NCBI RefSeq assembly: GCF_021155775.2
Contig: NC_060232.1
Span: 26,977,922 to 27,041,921 of the forward strand
DNA from: Neodiprion pinetum
Lineage: Eukaryota > Arthropoda > Insecta > Hymenoptera > Diprionidae
Direction of reading: 5' to 3'
Length of the DNA: 64,000 nucleotides
Both the position numbers and the translations under genes were made by a program. How positions within the stretch are numbered: the stretch's first letter is position 1; each line of letters opens with the position of its first letter. Shown here in pieces: positions 40,801 to 48,879 of the stretch. The notes under the pieces were generated by a model. The model was not told where the DNA came from. It ran no database searches and worked only from the letters and a program-made list of their open reading frames with translations.

Positions 40801-42537
40801 AACAAATTTTTCGCGCATTTACCACATTTCGGTAGTGTACGTACATAGTCTTATTCTTCCGACACATTCATCAAGGCAATCCCGAACTTTGAATGCGAGT
40901 GCTTTAGTGACACATGCATCTTTGCGTTCTGTCTTTCAGAACGGCCCGTTGCCTTGGGGTTGTCACCCCTCAGAGAACTACCCTCGCTGTCTCGGGGGTA
41001 CAAGCTTTTCATTTTCCGGGTTGCCTGGATTTATAATTGACTCGTTGATACAATAGTTACGTCCCACTGCCTGGGTCACGATACAGTCGACAACATTGGG
41101 ATTTTAAAACAACCGAATGATTTTGCCGTGACATGATAATTCAGAATGAGTTCAAAGAGCTTGATTCGTGTACCGCTCGTTTCACTTTTCATCGTTATGA
41201 AAAATTTAGTTTCTTACATAAAAAATAATTAGAATGTAACGAAAACTTTATTTATCATTAACCCCATTTGCAAGAGCTGACCCAAGCATTGATCGCCTCC
41301 AGAGTTTTTATCGCCGGACATATTTTAATAACACGGTAATAAATCATCGCAATTGCTTTTGCAAGTGTTAATGAATATCATGTAATACGTGAGTCGATCT
41401 ACTGATATTTCAATAGCGGGCTATGGTACTGGTAATTTCCAAAAGCAAAAAAATTAGATTAAACGATCCTAGAGATTGTACGCAGGTTGCCATACGTGTG
41501 GTCTTATAAAAATATCGTGATAAAAGTTGTTGCGTGCGAGTTGATATTCCCTCGTTTACGAGGAGTTTGCACGGCATACTGCATGATTTACAACGAGGTT
41601 AAGGCGACTGGCAAAGCACGGAGAATTTGTGTTCACCTATTTATTCAACTGCACTTTTCACGATCGTCAGGTTTGCGCAATTCACTGAACTTCAACGTTG
41701 TCCGCAGCGCAAGAAGTAAATGCTGCCGATTCACGTGATCGAGACGTAACTCGTGCAATCGTCTAGCATCAATTAATCATTGATCAAAGTCGTATCACAC
41801 GAGGGGATCAAGTTCCTCTCTTTGTGAGTCGGTATCACAGAGAAGTAAAGGATCAGGGTTAGATCCGAAGTCTCTGAGTAGGGGGAAGACGGTGAATATC
41901 TGCGATTGATTTCGGGGCAGATAGGCACGCGCTTTTTGTTAAAAGGCGCACCCGCGTTATCCCACAGAGAAAACGGCGGATAAGCGAGCTTTTCACTCTG
42001 TAGTATCACGAGGGTAAGAATTGACTGCAAATGTCGAGAATTTTTAGTAAAGTGGTACAGAGCTAAAGTACCGTGGAGTGGTCTCGAGTGAACTCCAAGT
42101 TGGGATCATAATTTTGAATTCAAGTAGCTGAAGGATTCCTGCTACTAGATCATTTCTGGCTGTAAAAATTACGGCAACGTCTGAAATGAAGACAAAGAGC
42201 CTGCCGATGTTTTAAGAAAAAATACAACATCGAGAATTGCACGATTACGGACGGAGAAAAACTGCTTCAATGAAACATTTCCTTGTTACACGATATATAA
42301 TACACTTCGATTTAATTGCTGCAGTTGATTCAGCACGAGCTGCATTATACAGAACTTCGTAAAATTAGCTTTTTAATTATTTAACGAAAACTCACCGACA
42401 AGTTCCGGAGTATCTGCGAAAGTCTTCTTATCCTTCGGCTCTTTCTTCAGACTAGGTTCAAGGCTCGATGAAAACGAGGAAGCAGTGGTGGCCAGTCCAC
42501 GTCTCGAAACGCTTCTCCATCTCCTGCACCAAGTTTC
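1523..42537 (-). CDS. MCU: Mitochondrial calcium uniporter pore subunit (MCU), gene span of six exons, 5' end incomplete
   Basis: MCU forms the Ca2+-selective pore of the inner mitochondrial membrane uniporter and works with EMRE and MICU regulators. Six exons splice in phase into 376 residues, counted from the first residue seen: 42537-42396, 3593-3423, 3243-3125, 2744-2598, 2481-2278, 1870-1523. Order of parts: Arg/Ser-rich presequence-like segment (1-48), MCU N-terminal domain (about 49-150), coiled coil (145-205), first membrane helix (about 208-227), the WDIME filter with Asp235 and Glu238, second membrane helix (about 239-258), second coiled coil, and a Ser/Pro-rich tail. Human MCU has 351 residues, so this is slightly long even without its first exon. 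All introns have GT/AG ends. The intron 3594-42395 is 38.8 kb and contains another gene on the opposite strand. The ATG exon is not established. Identity is certain; the start is not. Confidence 0.96.
2278..2481 (-). CDS. MCU: MCU exon with both transmembrane helices and the DIME selectivity filter
   Basis: The exon has 68 codons, phase 0 at both ends, with acceptor TCATAG and donor CAG|GTAAGC. It encodes KRLELEVTASRRTN, membrane helix 1 (LLTWAGLGLMSVQFGILARL), the linker TWWEYS, the filter WDIMEP and membrane helix 2 (VTYFVTYGTAMACYAYYVL). The filter acids are Asp at 2358-2356 and Glu at 2349-2347. Residue Cys in AMACYAYY is the one small departure from the AMAMYAYF seen in vertebrates. This is the family-defining exon. 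Confidence 0.97.
2598..2744 (-). CDS. MCU: MCU exon encoding the first coiled coil
   Basis: The exon has 49 codons, phase 0 at both ends. The acceptor is TTGCAG and the donor is GAT|GTTAGT. The protein segment runs from EEAQRISDVRVLVGQLYEAL to LQPLED, and matches the region of human MCU that reads LNDVKTLVQQLYTTL and ends in LAPLE. It forms the amphipathic helix between the N-terminal domain and the first membrane helix. Confidence 0.94.
3125..3243 (-). CDS. MCU: MCU exon, second part of the N-terminal domain
   Basis: The acceptor is ATTTCAG. The exon begins with AT, completing an Asp codon with the G that ends the upstream exon, and closes at ATG|GTAGGT. It encodes GIRIASANSIESLMEDDFKL, then IVNDNIYTVSAPQHERLTM. 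This corresponds to GVRVAASTGIDLLLLDDFKL in human MCU, the matrix-facing beta-grasp-like N-terminal domain. Length is 119 nt (2 + 39 codons). Confidence 0.94.
3423..3593 (-). CDS. MCU: MCU exon, first part of the N-terminal domain
   Basis: The acceptor is TTGCAG at the end of the 38.8 kb intron; the donor is ATAG|GTAACG. The exon opens with AT (completing Asp) and encodes VSVVYNRGLPRVTVPLPSRR, then EKCMFTLKPITHTVGDFLDM and LKQEDKGIDRALITTI. The human match is VTVVYQNGLPVISVRLPSRR, followed by FTLKPISDSVG. Length is 171 nt (2 + 56 codons + 1). Confidence 0.95.
3594..7275. other. First part of the giant MCU intron, and 5' flank of the nested gene
   Basis: This AT-rich stretch lies between the MCU 3' exon cluster and the first coding exon of the plus-strand nested gene. 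It must contain the nested gene's promoter and 5' UTR if the 7276 start is right, but I can place no clear TATA box or initiator. All open frames are short and unlike protein. Confidence 0.6.
7276..7373 (+). CDS. Nested gene, probable first coding exon (myristoylation-type N-terminus)
   Basis: ATG sits in an ideal context (CTGACCATGGGAGG). The reading is MGGVQSEPHSLGHINVDRDA, then LWVQERLRHKNR, ending in CG before GTAAGC. The two spare bases CG plus the T that opens the exon at 32750 give Arg, so the phase fits exactly. The M-G-x-x-x-S start matches the N-myristoyltransferase pattern. No recognised homology confirms it, and a 25.4 kb intron follows, so another exon could lie between. Confidence 0.7.
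7276..38608 (+). CDS. Unnamed large acidic protein nested in the MCU intron, gene span of four exons
   Basis: Four exons (7276-7373, 32750-33004, 35486-35789, 35876-38608) splice in phase into about 1129 residues. The start has a strong context (ACCATGG) and an N-myristoylation-type beginning, MGGVQS, with Gly2 and Ser6. Then come Gln57-61, a basic VKRKRKEH at 220-227, long Ser/Asp/Glu/Lys-rich disordered stretches, a helix-like ELPDPDTVRNVRKMFE near 743-760, a compact hydrophobic segment SFHDLLVDNNVVIIEP near 648-663, and an acidic cluster SSEDEDECQDDDDID near 887-901. There is no signal peptide, membrane span or catalytic motif. It could be a membrane-tethered scaffold, but that is inference from composition. 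Coding DNA is clearly richer in GC than its flanks. The gene lies entirely inside an MCU intron on the opposite strand. Exons 2-4 are strongly supported; the link to exon 1 rests on phase and splice sites. Confidence 0.85.
21179..21204. repeat. (TA)13 microsatellite
   Basis: A pure TA run of 26 bp in intron 1 of the nested gene. Confidence 0.95.
22468..22487. repeat. (ATTC)5 microsatellite
   Basis: Five ATTC units, with further degenerate copies for another ~20 bp to the right. Confidence 0.9.
23250..23257. promoter_or_regulatory. Perfect CRE palindrome (TGACGTCA)
   Basis: The full CREB/ATF palindrome lies in a GC-richer patch (about 23200-23700) inside intron 1 of the nested gene. A donor-like CCC|GTGAGT follows at 23540. 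This could be an internal promoter with a non-coding exon, or an enhancer; one 8-mer proves neither. Confidence 0.25.
24136..24158. repeat. Poly(T) run of 23 bp
   Basis: An uninterrupted T tract. No retroposed sequence or target duplication is evident beside it. Confidence 0.9.
28933..29361 (+). mobile_element. MITE-like repeat, copy A
   Basis: About 430 bp that recur as the reverse complement at 33129-33558, at roughly 85-87% by eye. Long shared blocks include CTATTTTTATTTTTTACCAC, AGTTCTAGGTAGAAAATGA and CTGAATTTTTCTAGTTACTA. The left end begins CGCTGAGAGAAATTTTTAG and the right end has decayed. There is no coding capacity and no clear target duplication. This looks like a non-autonomous DNA transposon family; the superfamily is not identified. 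Confidence 0.8.
31227..31270. repeat. (TTA)n microsatellite
   Basis: About 44 bp of TTA/TAC-type trinucleotides, pure ATT on the right half. Confidence 0.9.
32750..33004 (+). CDS. Nested gene, exon 2
   Basis: The acceptor is TGTTCGCAG and the donor GATAG|GTGAGTG. The frame gives APREGGSSRHDHRGGSSSTS, LREQQQQQKLLKRTKSLAVI, then NYYRLGEPALSEAFRRQQ and AKLINRHSLKD. It has 1 + 252 + 2 nt, with no stop in the spliced frame. No Met opens the exon, so an upstream exon is required. The basic KRTKSLAVI segment with its central Ser looks like a phosphorylation site (inference). Two inverted copies of one repeat flank this exon. Confidence 0.85.
33005..35485 (+). other. 2.5 kb intron 2 of the nested gene
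   Basis: The non-coding stretch runs between donor GTGAGTG and acceptor CGATTGCAG. It carries the second copy of the MITE-like repeat (33129-33558), starting 125 bp after exon 2. Nothing else stands out. Confidence 0.75.
33129..33558 (-). mobile_element. MITE-like repeat, copy B (inverted relative to copy A)
   Basis: About 430 bp, the reverse complement of 28933-29361. Ends are better kept here: the left end reads CACCGAGAAAAATTT and the right end closes with CTCAGTG, so the terminal inverted repeat is about CAC(C/T)GAGA. It is non-coding. It sits 125 bp downstream of exon 2 of the nested gene. Confidence 0.8.
35486..35789 (+). CDS. Nested gene, exon 3
   Basis: The acceptor is CGATTGCAG; the opening A completes Arg with the AG of exon 2. 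Then follow 101 codons, LSKSQQHLNESFEVSNPRVY through RLNILEWPEAPKRYQSIQNL to RSIDCIYTQ, ending in phase 0 at CAG|GTCAGT. The segment is rich in Ser, Asn and Pro and looks disordered. Confidence 0.88.
35876..38608 (+). CDS. Nested gene, exon 4 (910 codons, stop included in exon)
   Basis: Acceptor TTTCACAG follows an 86-bp intron. The exon begins VKRKRKEHRSLDSVLFEDDK and runs unbroken to TAG at 38606-38608. It is by far the longest open frame in the window. Basic patches (KAKKKERN) alternate with Asp/Glu/Ser-rich stretches. Notable segments are FSKNMFGSMKNEQVFDGLMQ, the PDPDTVRNVRKMFE motif, NWDAGSVSSGVSSDYPDTDP and CGTSVTYYGGKVVN. Several long antisense frames here are shadows of its codon bias. 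An internal start would lack a good Met near the exon start, which supports the spliced model. Confidence 0.95.
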   Translation, partial: VKRKRKEHRSLDSVLFEDDKELEYFNVLDLLPLSNVRLQFDDRNGSDNGVKAKKKERNRELFEKNYRQVQSSSDEYEDKYGIEDPDKLRSENREKENSYQHSEGLEPDIAEALNASKIKEINDLSNSENGEEDPIYVSRIGEEATGFSDKVFSQKSGEKRVLILDSDQDKFRADVAVVRPVKDYRRIEEAEDYKSIWISDSEDQEEMSRRPQVLKVIDNDVTKRNRTSVIEIGDVTEAMNSAKQTDGTISESNDCVITNDSKLSSNESQDEVRVEDVKTFFETKCKVNGEAKSERSEGKFGRIINHTTSMFGKACNAVKGSLGFEARSDSSDLGLGSESGSDTRRQSMDGIDEVEDGTKAVANDTENNHSALSRSFSCSVDSSAKSENSPEFDHIRYKIMKSDLFSKNMFGSMKNEQVFDGLMQYLQEYSFHDLLVDNNVVIIEPVRAETVERKTTSTRCGGGKSKNPSSCRISGAIEKKCEEQRKVEDDKNAGNQPPKSPKQAGLRRHFFYHPIRVNRELIDDELPDPDTVRNVRKMFEGTLKLKTPDPTFSRNSPTRKTVSMKDLRQISESFDGSDKADGSRSSSRAKNTANKDGMESPRSESKTRIIAQAFEARSGQTSPSDSGLSKHKGIKYLHNWDAGSVSSGVSSDYPDTDPGSGVQCTSSEDEDECQDDDDIDNGPGHSVSQDVLKKIRECGTSVTYYGGKVVNTCNSPLISPPITGKIMREIMRNKPKSNEASKDYVKFRLVKSNSCDSRLELAGRLVNDQSKRDKFSKKIGEQTNGASRIEYTPNSDLRKCPIMEGRNVEVVEADDAAEEIIEPEVKKEPPIVIGLEPKKEEVKEPEIFKADFKLGKLEDTKCYANKFNNSTFNQWQVNDPIQEKKCKFGEIDFEEFEVLEDSLNSNDRKN
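38867..39071. repeat. Long imperfect inverted repeat (foldback hairpin) in the nested gene's 3' UTR
   Basis: The left arm (38867-38953) and right arm (38981-39071) are reverse complements at roughly 80%, with about 27 bases of loop. Shared blocks include GTGCGCCTT, TTCAAGCAACCGGA, TTACAG, TTCAGG, CATCGTAT and CATCCCAAA. The arms, near 88 bp, are longer than those of a usual pre-miRNA. That suggests a foldback element, a hairpin RNA that feeds siRNA, or a dsRNA target for editing. Confidence 0.85.
39462..39467 (+). terminator. Putative polyadenylation signal of the nested gene
   Basis: AATAAA lies about 855 nt after the stop and is followed by a T/G-containing stretch (TGGTTTCTTG). It is the best canonical hexamer in the 3' flank. 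Confidence 0.5.
39481..42395. other. Non-coding DNA between the nested gene and the upstream MCU exon
   Basis: Still within the MCU intron. It is mostly AT-rich with no credible exon. A GC-richer patch near 40660-41030 includes GGTGGCGCCCTCTGCGCG (40780-40797). Otherwise I see nothing. Confidence 0.6.
42396..42537 (-). CDS. MCU: MCU upstream coding exon, mitochondrial presequence-like
   Basis: The exon has acceptor GATTTTCAG, 47 codons in phase 0 and one trailing G before GTGAGT. It encodes ETWCRRWRSVSRRGLATTAS, then a Ser/Lys-rich stretch ending in ADTPELV. The trailing G plus AT of the exon at 3593 gives Asp, so the join reads PELV-D-VSVVYNRGLP. This aligns with PSDDVTVVYQNGLP of human MCU. 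The Arg-rich, acid-poor first 20 residues fit a matrix-targeting sequence. The exon has no Met, so at least one more 5' exon must exist. The assignment rests on phase, splice sites and the position of the homologous junction. Confidence 0.85.
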
Positions 42538-45218
42538 CTGAAAATCAAATGTTTTTTCTCGTAAAAAAAAAAAATGCACACATACATACCAAGAGTTTAG
42601 AACCTAATTTACATTAAAAATATAAATTTGGCTCCAAATACAGCTTTGTTTCCGACTCCTTAATGATATTCAAATACCAACAAAGTTGGCCGAAATCGAA
42701 GTTGGATCAACAGGAAATTGGAGCAATATCAACAGTTATCTCACGTCATGGCGCAACGTGCGAAACGTTCTAGGGATGTGTTTTAATTTAGTTAACACAG
42801 TGTGTCCAGGCTCTTCGATAATTGGAGTTATCGAGCTGACGTATACTCGATGCACCCGATAGGTGTACCTAGGCGTTGTAATCACCGATCGATGCCTCCG
42901 GTGGTTTGGAATCCTCTAACCTTACGTGTCCGAGCTTCTGGAGCTGTATGGTGTCAGTGATGACCAGTACAGGGTTGGCTTGTTGACCGATTGAAACAAA
43001 GCGAAACGCCTCGTCGATCGAGTGAGAATCGAGGGATGATTAACGAATCACGCGTTCACTGCTGGAGTTTATTTTCAAGGGAACACCGACGCGTAAGGCC
43101 GTTTGTGTAACCGAGCCGATTAATTTGGGATGATTTTCACATCGACTGGATGATATGTTCATCGTCTCATCGTCGGTGCAGCTGTTGGTCGAATTTAATG
43201 AGCGACAGGCGAGAGGCGATAATCGGATCAGTTTTCAATCAGTCACTCGGCTTCTCGATCAATGAAATAATCAATGCCAATTCTTATCCGAGTGACCTCG
43301 GAATCCAGGACACAAGAGACCCGAGGCGGAGGAAAGTTATTACGGTTTCTAATTTATTCTCTCAGCCCCTGACATTTACCCGGGAAGCAGGCGCGAGGAT
43401 AATCTTAGGGATGGAACAACGTTGTTATTCCTGGCGGCAAAACAACCAAGAAATACACAAAAGGGCGCGGGTAGAGGAAGTTATGCCGACGCTATCGAAG
43501 CTAAGGGCGTTAAAAAATTTTCTCAAGCTATCAATTTCGAGAGTTTAAAGGCAGGGCATCTTTCTTCACGGATACCAGTGTGTTCGAAATGCTGAATTCT
43601 TCCAATTATAATAACAATCATCAGAAAGAAATAACAACAGGGGTTGCAAATTTTCATCGACTTTGACGTTTACCGTGTGGAGGGTGGGTTGGTATGCGTT
43701 AATCAAAATGATAAAAGAGCTTTAATCGAGGTGCTTTGATGTGGGCGAACGAGATTATATGTAATTAAAATCAATATCGCAAGAAAAGAGATATTCACCG
43801 GAAATTTTTTAGCGAAAGAATTTCAACCGCAATTATATGAAATTACGGGAACAATATTAGATTTAAAACGGATCTCTGCACCAAAGTAAAACTGAATACA
43901 AGTTGGTTATAAATTTTAATACATTCGTAACATGTTCACATCAAACGATCTCTAACATAGGTGTGTACGGATTGTTGGTATAAATTATATTATTCGTTAT
44001 CCTCAAAATTAGCATGCCCACCATTTTACTCAGGGTGTTTGGATTTATTTATCGCAGCCTGTCACCGTCGAACGTAATACGTGTGGGGTAAATTGGACAA
44101 ATTTGCATGAGAACACAGTACGCCGCTTGATTACGGACAATTGCCAGTAGCTCAACACGTCTACTTTTAGTACCTAGCTACACGAAGAGCCCTAGGAGTA
44201 AAGGATGAAGTAAGGACGCACGTACTCGGATATAAATTGAATACACTACAGTTTTCGGTTGATCCCAACCAAACGCGGTATTCGACGGATGATTTGATTC
44301 AAAAAGGATTTACACTCTCCGCATTGCAGGTTAGGATGAACCAGCTGCTGGAAAGCTCTTTCTCACTCACGGGATTACAACCTCTACTTTGGGAGTTACC
44401 CTACCGACCGAAAAGGGTCGCTCTGCAAAATGGCGAATTTGAAATTCAAAGCGAGACATCGCAGAAACACAAAAAGAAACGAAAATTCAAAATTACCACT
44501 GAATGTCAACGTCATCGCATATGCTCTGGGGAGCGTGGAGTTTCACGAAATACTGAATAACCCCCTCGGCGACAGCCTCATATTATGTGCCGTCAACTGG
44601 GTAGGCGGTTTGACATCGCTCTCGAATTGACCACATTCGACAGAGTCGAGTCAATAACACATTATTTGCCTAGATATTCGGAATTCCATTCCGCGCAGGC
44701 AGCGCGTCACTGATCCAGTTGGTTTGTACAATAGTGATATCAGGTTCTACCGGAGCCCTTTATGATCTACGAGTTCAAGCGAGTGTCTCCAGACCAGCCG
44801 TATGCTGGTGGACGTTCACAACGAGTGGAGGATATTCAAGCGAAATAATTGAATTTATGAAATTCAACTTCTCGTCACGCGAAAGCCTGACTTTGTGCCA
44901 AGAATGAAAGTGAGGATAAGAAACAGCGGTTCGAACGTACGATCAACTGCTAATGTGACGCAAACTGCGAATCTTCAGGGGAATTAAGTGTTGTGGAATT
45001 GTTCGAAACGTCGAATCACCGCGTCGATTCTGGCGAGAAAAAAAAGCCGATTCTTCCATCGTCAACATTAAATAGTTATAAATTAACACAAGAGTATTCG
45101 ACGAAATGCGATAACGGAATCACGTGATATTGTCACGAAATGTGTGAGATTAATCCGATATCTAGACTATCCTGCAAAATCGTATGTTTATTTACTTTGC
45201 AAATTAGGTTTTCCTCAC

Positions 45219-45341
45219 CTCTGGCTTAACAAAGTACCTGAATGAGTTTGCACGAGAACGAATTTGAGAACAATTAATTGTCAAAGTCTGTTTGCGGTGT
45301 GGTTGGCCTATCCGGGAAGATAACAGTCCCCAAGCACGCAT
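45219..45341 (-). CDS. Candidate MCU first coding exon (unproven)
   Basis: The segment is an ATG followed by 40 open codons, ending in phase 0 at a good donor, GAG|GTGAGG. It would encode MRAWGLLSSRIGQPHRKQTL, then TINCSQIRSRANSFRYFVKPE, which is Arg-rich and nearly free of acidic residues, as in a mitochondrial presequence. The phase matches the exon at 42537. The frame is open further upstream too, with another ATG at 45413. No homology supports it. A shorter alternative is 50406-50453. Short chance ORFs with a donor are common in this DNA, so this is only the best available guess. Confidence 0.22.
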
Positions 45342-45538
45342 AGAAGCAGCTATCCGCGTGCATCCCACTGTGTACAAATCGTGCCTCACATGGGTTCGCG
45401 TGTATCCACGCATGTGATTTGGGCTTGGTATTCATTCGAGCGTGAATACCGCTATTGACAAAACCTTGCCGGTAGCTCCGAGTGTTCACTCCCATTTTTG
45501 AGGATCAGGCTCGACGCCGAATGATTGGTTCGAGACCA

Positions 45539-45555
45539 TCTCTCTCTCTCTCTCT
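45539..45555. repeat. (TC)n microsatellite
   Basis: A pure TC run of 17 bp. Confidence 0.85.
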
Positions 45556-48500
45556 GAAGAACCCCAGAGACAAGTGGCGTAGTGTAACAATTAATGAATG
45601 GCAAATCTTTGAACCTAACCCTCCGACTTTGCAATATCAAGTGCAGCAGAGCCTGTAATTCAACAGATTCACGCAACAATTGCAGAAGTTAGAAATTGGA
45701 GATCCTACAGCAAAATTCGTAGATTCAATACTTTTACATGGTGAATTTGGTTAAGCAATTCTTAAAATCTGACAGGTGTGAACCGATTTGTAGATCGTGC
45801 AAAATATGCTGTAATTCCTCCATGTTAGTGGCCACTTCTTTTGTAATAAAGCGTATCAACTGTACCTTCAAGATATCTCTACCACCCCGTTTCAGGAATT
45901 GCCTGATGTAAGAAAATAACGATTCTTTCTGATTTCGTTGAAACGAAACTGGACGCTGATCGAACGGCGAAGCTTTCCTCCCTTCAAATCGGGTCCAATT
46001 TCACAGAGTCAAAGATCATGCACAGCGAAGTTGGTTCTGGTCCTCATTGCATCAACTAAAGTCAGACTACCAGAGGATTGCTTCCTCGGTTATCGAAGCA
46101 GAAGACGGCGAATCGATTTGAGATATTTGCAGACGAATCACGCGATCAATCTTCGTACTTTGTCACCAAGCGGGAGGAGAGAAATGAATTGTTTGGTCCG
46201 GCGTCTCGGCCGATTGGAGACGAGCCGCGTGTTATTTTCGTCGGGTCTCCCACCGGACGTGAAAAAGTAGCTATAGTGCAGGAAGGTTGGTAATCTCGAT
46301 TCCGCCAACTACGCTTCGCCTCATCAATTCTGATTATACGTCCCTATTTATCGACATATCCAGCGACGGTCACCGAGGGTTAATAATACCGAACGCAATT
46401 TCGATATTAACACGATTATCCGCCGAAAGTTTTTCATTTCTGTGTTATTTTATAGCACAGAATTTCTGCCGACATATCCGAAGCATGTATTCCAAACTTT
46501 TCCACATCTTTTTTTAAATATATTTATTTTTATTCACCTCTAAACCTGTACTCTCAAAGCTCTCAAGACATCCTGAACGTGGATGTAACTTTAGTTTTTT
46601 TCTTCTTAAAATTCGACCAGCAGGTGAAGTCGATGTTATTAAAAGATTCCTCCGCACGAGATATAATACACGAGAAAAATACGCAAGTCGTTGCGCAATC
46701 CAAGGTAAAATTTTCCGGGGAGTTAACTAACGGCAAATTCATAGAGGCTTGATAACAACGAGCTTTCTGATCACGAAACACATCATCAGATGATCACAAT
46801 TGACAGATAATTACTTTCATTACGAGATGTGGGCGGGTGGAAAGCGATTTTGAAATAGACGAGTTGCTGCGAAACGGCGAGGGCAGATGGATTATATTTA
46901 ACATGTCTCTTTATTTATTTAAGGAGACAAGTCGTTTTGGCAAAGCACTTCGAGCGTTTCTAAACCAGGGCACTCAAGCTTCGAAGCTTTTCGTATCGCT
47001 AGGTAGCTACGGGATCAATCTTTCACTGGCTAAAACAGTTTTTACGCCATTTTTTAACCTCAGGATTTTACTTCCATGCATCTTGAACGGCAGGTGCGGC
47101 ATAGCCTGGAATTTCTGAAGGACTCTTTATCGATTCACTGCTGCGGTGCAATGGCATTTATCTCCTCTTGTCTCTTCCCTCAGCATCTCGTCTAGACTTC
47201 CGGGCGCCCATAGTAATGATGCTAATGATAATTTACCTACGGTATTATTCGTTCACAGAATTATGAACCTGTGAAGAATGGATTATAATTAAGGGCATTG
47301 TCTTCTCTACAATTTCAATTTCTATTGGCCATGATCAGAGTTAAGACCTGGTTTACTACAATCATTGATGTTTCGTATAATATATTGATAATACGTTGAT
47401 AATTCATCGACTATCGTTATTGTTTTCATTCGATTTATTACGGACGAAATCTTTTCTGCTCTTTTGAAGACTTCTATTCAATAAAGTACCCGTCAAGTAC
47501 TGAGTTAATCAACGGTACGAAAAAGAGCCAACGTTGATTCTTGACAGTTTTCCATTTCATTATACGCTACCCTGCGGTAACGTTTCACCCTTGTACCTAC
47601 CCTGTATAAATTATTCATTGGTAATTTACATTGAGCTGTTTTTTAAGCATCAGATTTCGTGAGGATATTTTCAAACCGGGTTATAAAATATTTCCAAGTC
47701 GGTGTACAGATGATACAAATTTCGCGTTATACCCTAGGCAAAATTTTTCGTATTCGGCTTGGTGGTGGATGCAAAGGGAGATAAAAAAACACGAATGGAT
47801 GCTGTTGGAGTTCCGAGATTTCCCAAATTACCTAAACAACAAAACAAAAGTTAGACTCAGTGTCGCCACGTAGGAGGCACGAAACCGAATCCGACCCAGC
47901 TCTGAGACCTGGGCTCGAGTCATCAAGTAAAAATACAACTCTACAAGCCACGTACAGCTTGCAGGCGACGTCGTAAATGCTGTCGCTATTTTTGCAGATC
48001 ATTAAATCTCGTTATGCAATTTTGAAAAAAGACGTGGAATCCCGACGATTTTTTAAGAGTATAGAAGGGATGAAAACTAAGTATAAAAAAAATTACAAGA
48101 ATAGAGGCATAAAAAATCAACTCTCCTTAGCAACAAAAAAAATCAAACTCCCGACTGAAGTGAGGAAAAGTTTTCATCGAAAATATCAATCTTCTATACA
48201 TATATATGTATTCGCAACTTGCCAGCACAGATTTCAAACGTCACCTGATGATTTATTCGCCGAAAAAGAAATACCAAAAACGTTGAAGAGGGTCGTAGGT
48301 ACACGAATATACATAGTTGTAGATACATCTTATCAGTCTACGTTTGATGTGCCTGTTACGCGTGTAGGGTGGGGCCAATATCGAACCAAAGAAGCAAACC
48401 AGGCGGCAGGGAGAAACTCCGAGTTAGGTGAGCTGTGGCTGGCTGAAGGGTGCCAGACTCTGGGGTATGACCTAAAAATTCCGGGTGGAGCTACATTTTT

Positions 48501-48856
48501 CAGAACTTAGATGGCAAGCGTACGAGACGTAACTCTTCCGAATTCTCGTTTCAGGTCAGGTCGGAAAAGGATTCGTAAAAGTTTTAGAAGTTACACAACT
48601 ATTTATCAATAAAACTCCAAATCGCTTCTCAAAATGCGCTTTCCAATGTTGATACTTTCGAATACTATGCTTTTCACTATCCTCTGACGGAACGGTAGTG
48701 CGAATAAAAAAAGAAAAAACACAAGATCTCCGTACATTAGTAAAATGAAGTCAATTCAAGAAGTGGGGAAAAACTTCGGTTGCATTCCGCACGTGCAGTA
48801 GGCGTGATTTTGGTTTTTTGCACGAATTATGCGGATGCTAGTTGGCCTGCGGTGAT

Positions 48857-48879
48857 AAAAAAAAAAAAAAAAAAAAAAA
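48857..48879. repeat. Poly(A) run of 23 bp
   Basis: An uninterrupted A tract without adjacent retroposon hallmarks that I can see. Confidence 0.9.

Noticed and set aside
43150..43548. 132-codon plus-strand ORF
   Set aside because: No family resemblance, no splice context and no codon-bias change against the flanks.
47977..48510. 177-codon plus-strand ORF
   Set aside because: Its length is within what chance gives in 64 kb of this composition. There is no recognisable domain and the composition shifts along its length.
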